The notes beneath the pieces were generated by a model, which ran no database searches, was not told where the DNA came from, and saw only the letters and a list, made by a program, of their open reading frames with translations. DNA of 6,615 bases from NCBI GenBank assembly GCA_005888865.1, contig VBCL01000021.1, positions 5,854-12,468 of the forward strand. Direction: 5' to 3'. The position numbers and the translations under genes are program-made. Of this stretch, positions 1 to 4,740 are shown piece after piece. The first letter of the stretch is position 1, and the number at the start of each line of letters is the position of its first letter. The stretch is from Betaproteobacteria bacterium (GTDB taxonomy: Bacteria; Pseudomonadota; Gammaproteobacteria; Burkholderiales; Casimicrobiaceae).

Positions 1-132
1 AAGATGGACATCGACACCGGCGCCGATCCGGAAATCCTGCTCCTGCAGCGCTGTCAGGAAAGCAGCCGGATCGCAGCCGCCCTTGGCAACGACGCACAGA
101 CTGATCGACGTCCCGGGAGGAACCGTGCTCAC
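1..132 (-). CDS. N-terminal fragment, possible family 2 glycosyltransferase (runs off the window)
   Basis: Reading leftward from a GTG at 132-130, 44 codons stay open to the window edge. The GTG overlaps the TGA stop of the oxidoreductase (shared GTGA, 129-132), the classic arrangement for translational coupling, and this decides the start. No clear Shine-Dalgarno precedes it, which also fits coupling. The peptide starts with a short polar lead, then a beta-strand-like stretch (ISLCVVAKGG, residues 10-19), then DPAAFLTALQEQDF (21-34), then a second strand beginning VDVHL (40-44). The order strand, 'FLxALxxQ' helix, strand matches the start of the GT-A fold in family 2 glycosyltransferases. 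The diagnostic DxD motif would lie beyond the edge, so the family is inference. Position in an apparent glycan gene group supports the call. It could be another Rossmann-like protein. Confidence 0.5.
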   Translation of the reverse strand, partial: MSTVPPGTSISLCVVAKGGCDPAAFLTALQEQDFRIGAGVDVHL

Positions 133-1199
133 GTCAGCGCGATCGCGCGGTCTGTCGCGTGCGATTCGTACGCAGCCAGCATGAGCGCGAGGGAGCGGCG
201 GTTGTCGGCGGCGTCGCACGGCGGGGTCCGACCCGTATCGAGCGCCTCGACGAACTCGCAGAGGAGGTTCCGCGTCGCGCTGGACAACAGGTCCAACGGG
301 TCGGTCGCGATGCGGCGCGACGCTTCGCCGTGCCACAGGTCCGCGCTGCCGCCCAGCGCGATGTCGAGCTTGGCGAATGGGCGCCGGGTGCCGCCCTTGA
401 TGCCGAGACGGAGCTCGATGCCACCGCCGATATGCGTCTCGATGCAGCCCACTGTGCCGTCGAGGCGGATGTCGAGGTAGCGGTGCCTGCCGCGACACAG
501 TCGGTCGAGCGTGATCGCGGCGACCCGGTCGCCGCTGAAGGCGAGCTCGACCAGGTTGAGATAGTCGGGCCCGCCGGCGCCGCCCGGACGCGGCATGCGG
601 CAGCGGATCGACGCGGGTTCCTCACCGAAGAAGTAGCGGCAAAGGTCGAGCGCATGCGTGCCGAATTCCTGTCCGGTCCGTCGCAATTCGGTTCCGCGCC
701 AGCCCGATTCGGTCGACGGTGACACGCGGAAGGTCTGGGTCATGCTCAGGAACTGCAGCTCGCCGAAGTCCGCCGATCCGATCATGTCTCGCGCGCGCCG
801 GTGCACGTTCATGAACCGGTATTGGTTATTGACGATTACGCGACGCGAGCGCTCGCGGGCGAGCGCGATGATCGCGTCGGCCTCCTCCAGACTTGGCATG
901 AACGGCTTCTCGCACAGCACGTGCGCACCGGACTCCAGGGCGTCGCGCACCAGTGCGAAATGCGAGTCGGGAGGCGTGGCGACGATGACGATATCGGGAG
1001 TGGTTGCCCGCAACAGCGTCGCGAGATCCGCAAAGAGAGGAAAGCCGAAGTCGGCGTCCGGCGCAACCGGATCTGCGCCACCGACGACCGAGACCCGATC
1101 GACCCTGGACAACGCGGGTATGTGGATATCGCGAGCGGCACGGCCGAGGCCCGCGATTGCGATTCGATAGGTCTGAGGGCGAAGCGCAGGCGTTATCAT
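129..1199 (-). CDS. Gfo/Idh/MocA family NAD(P)-dependent oxidoreductase
   Basis: A 356-residue cytoplasmic protein of usual length for this family, which oxidises or reduces sugars, inositols and nucleotide sugars using NAD(P). The N-terminal Rossmann half starts at residue 11: YRIAIAGLGRAARDIHIPAL carries the dinucleotide-binding glycines (G17, G19) in the family's G-x-G-x-x-A/G pattern. The signature lysine is in CEKPF (E97-K98-P99), followed by NNQYRF (124-129). The C-terminal alpha/beta half has GTHALDLCRY (180-189), with H182 and D185 where the family has its catalytic His and nearby acid. The ATG at 1199 lies ten residues before the first strand; no strong ribosome-binding site is visible. 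The stop overlaps the start of the next minus-strand gene, so the two are probably one operon. The substrate cannot be read; the neighbouring glycosyltransferase-like, methyltransferase and flippase genes make a sugar or nucleotide-sugar substrate likely. Confidence 0.9.
   Translation of the reverse strand: MITPALRPQTYRIAIAGLGRAARDIHIPALSRVDRVSVVGGADPVAPDADFGFPLFADLATLLRATTPDIVIVATPPDSHFALVRDALESGAHVLCEKPFMPSLEEADAIIALARERSRRVIVNNQYRFMNVHRRARDMIGSADFGELQFLSMTQTFRVSPSTESGWRGTELRRTGQEFGTHALDLCRYFFGEEPASIRCRMPRPGGAGGPDYLNLVELAFSGDRVAAITLDRLCRGRHRYLDIRLDGTVGCIETHIGGGIELRLGIKGGTRRPFAKLDIALGGSADLWHGEASRRIATDPLDLLSSATRNLLCEFVEALDTGRTPPCDAADNRRSLALMLAAYESHATDRAIALT
1194..1199 (+). promoter_or_regulatory. 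Possible -10 box for the methyltransferase gene
   Basis: TATCAT matches the sigma-70 -10 consensus in five of six positions and lies 29 bp before the methyltransferase ATG. It sits on the start codon of the divergent oxidoreductase (its CAT is that gene's ATG read on the other strand). No good -35 box lies 16-18 bp upstream, so this is a weak candidate that could be chance. Confidence 0.2.
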
Positions 1200-1228
1200 G
1201 GCGTTCGCATCCAGACATTTCTTTTGCG

Positions 1229-2026
1229 ATGAACCCGCATCCGGTCGACGCTACCGATTTCTCTCCCGCCTACTTCGAGCGCATGGCGGCGCTCGAGGAC
1301 TCGCATCCGTGGACCGCGTCGATGCGAAAGCTCACGCTCGCGCTGCTGCAGCGGCATTGCCCGGCGCGACCACGGCGGATGCTCGACGTCGGATGCGGAA
1401 CAGGGCGGTTTCTCAAGGACTGGCAGATGACGACCTCCGCTCTCCAGTGGCTCGGCATCGACCTTTTCCCGGAGGCGCTGACTTTAGCACGAGATCGTTG
1501 CCGGGCGTCTCTGAGCGCCGCGTCCGCGGCGGCGCTGCCGTTCGGCGCGGCGAGCGTCGAGGCGATTCACTGTGCCGACGTTCTGCAGCACATGTCGCTT
1601 GCGGATTGCGCGCGTGCGCTCGACGAGTTCGCGCGGGTACTCGTTCCCGATGGCGTACTGGCACTGCGCGTGAGGGGCGCGCCGAGCTTCCGCCGAGGCA
1701 ACGACAGGGACTTCTCGCATAGTTTCACGCCGGCCGGCCTCCGCGCCACACTGGGCACGAGAAATTTCGAAGTCCTTTTCCTGTCCAGGGTCAATGCGAT
1801 GCCCTCGCTCTGGGCGGAAATGCGGGAGCGCGGAGGCGCGCCGCATGCAGGCAGCACGGTCAAGCACATCGTGGTTCGCCGCGAAGGCGACGCGCGCTCG
1901 GGCTTGCTTCGCGCCTACCTGGCCCTCGAGCGCGCCTGGGTGTCCATCGCGCCCTTCGGGCTTCCCTGGGGCCACACCATCGTTTGCATCGCCAGGCGCC
2001 GCGGAGCCCGGGTCGCAGGTGCGTGA
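1229..2026 (+). CDS. Class I SAM-dependent methyltransferase (Methyltransf_11-like)
   Basis: A 265-residue cytoplasmic enzyme expected to move a methyl group from S-adenosylmethionine to an unidentified acceptor. Motif I is MLDVGCGTGRF (51-61), the glycine-rich SAM loop. The acidic residue that binds the ribose follows in LGIDLFPEAL (D78). AALPFGAASVEAIHCADVLQHM (101-122) is the usual 'lPF...s.D.v....vlqH' segment, and LVPDGVLALRV (138-148) is the motif III strand after a conserved 'eF.RVL.P.G' helix. The C-terminal third is not diagnostic. The frame is open upstream to 1004, but that part is antisense to the oxidoreductase; the ATG at 1229 was chosen because it is the first one outside that gene and gives a normal length. 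No Shine-Dalgarno is evident. The gene diverges from the oxidoreductase and converges on the YedZ-like gene with 2 bp between the stops. Glycan methylation is a reasonable guess from context only. Confidence 0.9.
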   Translation: MNPHPVDATDFSPAYFERMAALEDSHPWTASMRKLTLALLQRHCPARPRRMLDVGCGTGRFLKDWQMTTSALQWLGIDLFPEALTLARDRCRASLSAASAAALPFGAASVEAIHCADVLQHMSLADCARALDEFARVLVPDGVLALRVRGAPSFRRGNDRDFSHSFTPAGLRATLGTRNFEVLFLSRVNAMPSLWAEMRERGGAPHAGSTVKHIVVRREGDARSGLLRAYLALERAWVSIAPFGLPWGHTIVCIARRRGARVAGA

Positions 2027-2028
2027 CC

Positions 2029-2652
2029 TCACGCTGGCGCAGGCCGCCTTGCCGCCCATTGCAGCCCCGCGATGAGCGCAAACAGCGCCCAGCAGGCGAG
2101 CAGCCATGCCCACGTGCGGTGTTCGAGGAGCTGGTAGATCGCTGCGTGCAGAGCAATGGCGGCGGCGGTCCAGTAGCTCGAGCGCTGCCAGGCCTTCCAC
2201 CGCACTGCGCCCAACCGCTTCAGCGACCAGTTGTTCGACAGGGCGAGCAGGACGAGCAGCAGCAGTGTGGCGGCGAGCCCCAGATCGTTGGTGAGCCCGA
2301 ACGGATCGATGCGTGGCCAGGGGAACCCTTGATCGGGCGATGCGCGAAAGAAATAGAGCCACACATTGCCATGCATGTGCACGAACAAGCCAAAGCCAAC
2401 GTGCACCATAGCGAGGAGCGCGGTCCAGATGCCGAAATCGCGCCGCAGATACGAAGAGGTGGGCATCCGCCGTCGGCGCATCGCGTGCCAGGGTCCGAGA
2501 CCCAGAGTGACCGTCAAGCAGAGGAGAGACGCGTACGCGGTGACGAAGCTCACCGCGTACGCGACGCTGCGTTGCGGCCAGTACAGCGCCGAAAGCACGA
2601 TCGCGGCGAGCGAGACGGCAGCGAGGCCTGCATGTCGAAGGAAGCGCGTCAT
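2029..2652 (-). CDS. Ferric reductase-like transmembrane protein, YedZ/MsrQ-like
   Basis: A 207-residue inner-membrane protein with about six hydrophobic segments (roughly 9-27, 36-54, 73-94, 122-140, 158-177 and 182-200). It matches the ferric-reductase-like transmembrane domain. Likely haem ligands are H84 in the third segment (LLAMVHVGFG) and H169 in the fifth (AAIALHAAIY). H92, H94 and H178 lie near the membrane faces. RRDFG (70-74) before helix 3 and the W-x-x-x-Q-R-x-x-Y run (155-160) before helix 5 fit YedZ/MsrQ, the haem subunit that passes electrons to the periplasmic methionine sulfoxide reductase MsrP. No msrP is in this window, so the partner and exact role are open. The frame continues upstream to an ATG at 2856, but that would translate the repeat element; the ATG at 2652 begins a typical short basic lead (MTRFLRHAG). 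The sequence just before it is the repeat terminus, with no ribosome-binding site. Confidence 0.8.
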   Translation of the reverse strand: MTRFLRHAGLAAVSLAAIVLSALYWPQRSVAYAVSFVTAYASLLCLTVTLGLGPWHAMRRRRMPTSSYLRRDFGIWTALLAMVHVGFGLFVHMHGNVWLYFFRASPDQGFPWPRIDPFGLTNDLGLAATLLLLVLLALSNNWSLKRLGAVRWKAWQRSSYWTAAAIALHAAIYQLLEHRTWAWLLACWALFALIAGLQWAARRPAPA

Positions 2653-2664
2653 GCGCGTGTCTAG

Positions 2665-2682
2665 GGAACCTCTGAATAAGTC
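2665..2682 (+). repeat. Left terminal inverted repeat of the MITE-like element
   Basis: GGAACCTCTGAATAAGTC matches the reverse complement of 2931-2948 in 17 of 18 positions (the difference is T at 2677). Its outer end is 12 bp from the start codon of the YedZ-like gene. Confidence 0.75.
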
Positions 2683-2734
2683 CCGCGTGGCCGCGACGGA
2701 GGCTTCCCGGGATGAGATGCGCGAAGCGATGCGA

Positions 2735-2758
2735 CGCCCGTGGCAGGCCCCACGGGCG
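2735..2758. repeat. Hairpin in left half of the element
   Basis: A perfect 9-bp stem, CGCCCGTGG (2735-2743) with CCACGGGCG (2750-2758), around a six-base loop. No U-run follows on either strand, so it does not look like a simple intrinsic terminator. Confidence 0.7.
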
Positions 2759-2760
2759 AG

Positions 2761-2841
2761 CGGCGCGACAAAGCAGATCGCCCGGAAAGCCCCGTCCCTC
2801 CGGGTTTCGGCGCAATGGCACTCATCTGCGTTGTTGCGCGG
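2761..2841. repeat. Long imperfect central stem of the element
   Basis: Positions 2761-2778 face 2824-2841 in an ungapped 18-position stem with only two mismatches and one G-U pair. A smaller 6-bp stem, CCCGGA (2781-2786) with TCCGGG (2799-2804), lies inside the loop. This was paired by hand; no folding energy was computed. Confidence 0.6.
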
Positions 2842-2844
2842 CTT

Positions 2845-2867
2845 GCGAATAGGCATCAGCTATTCGC
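2845..2867. repeat. Hairpin in right half of the element
   Basis: A perfect 8-bp stem, GCGAATAG (2845-2852) with CTATTCGC (2860-2867), around a seven-base loop. Confidence 0.65.
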
Positions 2868-2930
2868 TGCGCCCTCAGTTGGCAAATGAGGCCTAGCATC
2901 TGAACCATTGCAGAAACGCGGCTCATGTGC

Positions 2931-2948
2931 GACTTGTTCAGAGGTTCC
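2931..2948 (-). repeat. Right terminal inverted repeat of the MITE-like element
   Basis: Read on the minus strand this is GGAACCTCTGAACAAGTC, the partner of 2665-2682 with one mismatch. The flanking bases outside the two ends do not match as a direct repeat. Confidence 0.75.
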
Positions 2949-3132
2949 TTTGTCCGGTCGCGGGGCAATAACGGAACGTGCGCAAAGCCGGCGGCGCCGA
3001 TGCGGCGGCGCGCCGCCCCGGGCGCCGGGCAAAGCGTTGGCGCATGAGGCTCACATCGAGATTGTGCACGGGGTCGTATACTTGCCCCCGTCGCTCGGAC
3101 GCGCGCGAAAGCGTGGCCGGCGCAAACCCTTC
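2949..3132 (+). promoter_or_regulatory. Leader region of the flippase gene, with a possible -10 box
   Basis: These 184 bp between the right repeat end and the flippase ATG hold no recognisable gene. On the plus strand TATACT at 3077-3082 matches the -10 consensus in five of six positions and lies 50 bp before the ATG. TTGTGC at 3062-3067 resembles a -35 box but is only 9 bp away, too close to work with it, and nothing good lies at 16-18 bp. A promoter here is plausible but weakly supported. Confidence 0.25.
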
Positions 3133-4593
3133 ATGCCCTCCCGCTCTCTACCTCCTGCCGCGAGGCTGCTGCACAATATCATCTGGCAAGCCGGCGGTGA
3201 AGCGGCCAGCCGCATCATCGGGTTCGCGATCTCGATTCTCCTTGCCCGAACTCTCGGGGTCGAAGCATTCGGCGTTTTCGGCACCGCGTTCGCGATCGTG
3301 GGTTACGTCGCCGTGCTTGTTGCCGCGGGGTCCGATCTCTACGGTACCCGAGCGCTCGCCCAAGGCCCCGGTGACGCCGCCGAGCTCGTCGGCCGGGTGT
3401 CGATCGCGCGGCTGCTGTTCGCGGCGTGCGGCGCCGTGCTCATCGCGGTGCTTGCGCCGGCGATGGCGACCGGAAGCCATCTTGTCGTCCTGCTCATTGC
3501 CGCGACAAGCCTGTTCACGCTGGCGCTGAATCTCAACTGGGCGCTCCGCGCGCTCGAACAGGGACGCACGCTCGCAATCGGCGTGACGCTGCAGCACATC
3601 CTGTTAGGGCTGCTGGTTGTTCTGTTATGGCGCGCACAGGATCTCGACGCGCGGTTTGCAGCCGCTGCCATGGTCCTCGGCGAGTGCTTCCTGGTCGCGT
3701 GGAATTTGCGCGCGGTCCGTGTCGCCGTCGGGAAGATACGCTTTGCGCCGCCGGGTGCCGAGACGTTTGCGATCATGCGAGGGGCGAGTGCGGTCCTCGT
3801 CGCGCGGTTGCCGCGCATGCTCTTCTACCAGGGCGATATCGTTCTGGTGTCATGGCTCGCCAGCGCCGCCGCGGCCGGCGAATACGTCGCCGGTCAGCGG
3901 ATCGTGCTGTCGCTGGCGATGATCGCCGTCCTTGTGCAGTGGGGCGTCTTTCCGCACGCATCGCGGCTGGCGGTGCGCGACCGCGCCGGGTTCTTCTCGT
4001 TCCAGTGCGCGATCGTACGCTACGTGCTGCTGGCGCTCGTGCCGGTTTCGATACTCGGATTCGTGTACGCCCCGGACCTGGTGCAGATCCTGTATGGCCC
4101 TGCTTATGCGGAGGCGAGCGGCGCGCTGCGCTGGCTGTTCTGTGCCTTGCCGGTGTTCTCGGTGAGCCTCATTGTGCAGGATTCGCTGTTCGCCCTGCAT
4201 CGGAACACGACGGTGATGATCGTCAATTATCTCGCCATGGCGCTGCATCTGGCGGTGGCGATGACGCTCATCCCGCGGCAGATGGGAACCGGCGCTGCGA
4301 TCGCCTGCCTCGGGGGCGAAGCCGCTGGGCTCGTCGCCCTCTTGGCCACGCTGAGTCGAGACCCGGGCTGGTCGCCTGCAGCAAAGCGCGTCGGGTGGCG
4401 TTGCCTCGCGCCGCTCGTCGCGGGCGCGGCCATGGCGATCGCACTCGCGGTCGGAGCGAATCTGGCGCCTGCCCTGAGGCTTGGCGCGAGTCTGGTTGTC
4501 TTCGTGATCGGCGGCGTGGTCGTGCGTGCGCTCGCACGCGACGAGATCGCGGCGGTGGCGGATTTTCTGCGTCGACGCAGCGTGCAGCCCTAG
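3133..4593 (+). CDS. Wzx-like polysaccharide/lipid-linked oligosaccharide flippase (MOP superfamily)
   Basis: A 486-residue inner-membrane protein expected to move lipid-linked glycan units from the cytoplasmic to the periplasmic leaflet. The N-terminus is characteristic: HNIIWQAGGEAASRIIGF (14-31) followed by ILLARTLGVEAFGVFG (35-50) is the 'n..w......i.....i.lAR.LGpe.fG.f' opening of polysaccharide biosynthesis/export proteins. Hydrophobic segments recur along the whole chain, consistent with 12-14 helices. Later landmarks are QGDIVLVSWLASAAAAGEY, the loop that resembles 'D..ml..l.g...vG.Y', and LVQILYGPAYAEA, the typical 'i..llyG..y..a' motif. The frame is open upstream to 2908, but that would start inside the repeat element and give a long basic, Cys-containing lead; the ATG at 3133 gives the normal family length. 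No strong ribosome-binding site is seen. The next gene on the strand is the radical SAM enzyme, 71 bp downstream. Which glycan it carries is unknown. Confidence 0.88.
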   Translation: MPSRSLPPAARLLHNIIWQAGGEAASRIIGFAISILLARTLGVEAFGVFGTAFAIVGYVAVLVAAGSDLYGTRALAQGPGDAAELVGRVSIARLLFAACGAVLIAVLAPAMATGSHLVVLLIAATSLFTLALNLNWALRALEQGRTLAIGVTLQHILLGLLVVLLWRAQDLDARFAAAAMVLGECFLVAWNLRAVRVAVGKIRFAPPGAETFAIMRGASAVLVARLPRMLFYQGDIVLVSWLASAAAAGEYVAGQRIVLSLAMIAVLVQWGVFPHASRLAVRDRAGFFSFQCAIVRYVLLALVPVSILGFVYAPDLVQILYGPAYAEASGALRWLFCALPVFSVSLIVQDSLFALHRNTTVMIVNYLAMALHLAVAMTLIPRQMGTGAAIACLGGEAAGLVALLATLSRDPGWSPAAKRVGWRCLAPLVAGAAMAIALAVGANLAPALRLGASLVVFVIGGVVVRALARDEIAAVADFLRRRSVQP

Positions 4594-4602
4594 GAAACTT
4601 CG

Positions 4603-4632
4603 CTGGCTCTCGTCTGACCGCGCCTCTATAAT
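4603..4632 (+). promoter_or_regulatory. Probable sigma-70 promoter for the radical SAM gene
   Basis: TATAAT at 4627-4632 is a perfect -10 box, striking in such GC-rich sequence. CTGGCT at 4603-4608, 18 bp upstream, matches the -35 consensus in only three positions. Transcription would start near 4639, leaving a leader of about 25 nt before the GTG. The gene can therefore be transcribed separately from the flippase. Confidence 0.5.
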
Positions 4633-4664
4633 GATCGCGCCAACTTAAGCCAGGTCCCGACCAA

Positions 4665-4740
4665 GTGTCCGTCTTCACCCGAATTCTGCGTCACGGACGC
4701 CTGTCACTGACGGCGCTGCGCCATCGTCAGGGACGGACAC
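4665..4740 (+). promoter_or_regulatory. Inverted repeat that could hide the GTG start codon in mRNA
   Basis: GTGTCCGTC at 4665-4673, starting with the start codon itself, is perfectly complementary to GACGGACAC at 4732-4740. Between them a second hairpin (CTGAC 4707-4711 with GTCAG 4726-4730, extended by GGCG 4712-4715 with CGCC 4719-4722) would help bring the arms together. In mRNA this could mask the start codon. Chance pairing is possible in GC-rich coding DNA. Confidence 0.3.

Larger units (their letters stand above)
2665..2948. mobile_element. MITE-like non-autonomous element with terminal inverted repeats
   Basis: A 284-bp stretch bounded by GGAACCTCTGAATAAGTC (2665-2682) and its reverse complement with one mismatch (2931-2948). 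Inside, 2761-2778 can pair without gaps with 2824-2841 (15 Watson-Crick pairs, one G-U, two mismatches). Two clean hairpins lie on either side of that stem, at 2735-2758 and 2845-2867. No reading frame inside resembles a transposase. Small size, paired ends, extensive self-pairing and a position between genes are the marks of a miniature inverted-repeat element moved by a transposase elsewhere in the genome. No convincing target-site duplication is visible: the left flank ends CTAG and the right flank begins TTTG. So it may be an old copy or a remnant of a longer insertion sequence. I cannot name the parent family. An intergenic RNA-structure repeat is the alternative. Confidence 0.65.

Noticed and set aside
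4..1232. Several plus-strand open frames opposite the oxidoreductase
   Set aside because: The minus-strand frame has clear Rossmann, EKP and His motifs. The plus-strand frames have no recognisable domain and overlap one another.
2735..2758. Intrinsic terminator reading of the 9-bp hairpin
   Set aside because: Neither strand has a run of T after the stem, and the hairpin lies inside the repeat element rather than after a gene.
1484..2821. 445-codon open frame on the minus strand
   Set aside because: It is antisense to the methyltransferase, runs through the YedZ-like gene in another frame and on into the repeat. It is rich in Arg, Ala and Pro with no motif, which is typical of frames opened by high GC.
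2656..2957. Target-site duplication around the repeat element
   Set aside because: Flanks of 3, 4, 5 and 9 bp were compared; CTAG on the left and TTTG on the right, and longer flanks, do not match.
2984..3284. Small frames near the flippase leader, considered as a RiPP precursor for the radical SAM enzyme
   Set aside because: They are antisense to, or overlap, the flippase start, lack a leader/core layout, and lie far from the radical SAM gene behind a complete gene. The 71 bp directly before that gene hold no small frame worth calling.
3426..4631. 401-codon open frame on the plus strand inside the flippase
   Set aside because: It is a shadow frame; the flippase frame has membrane segments and family motifs, while this one is Arg/Ala/Gly-rich and shows none.
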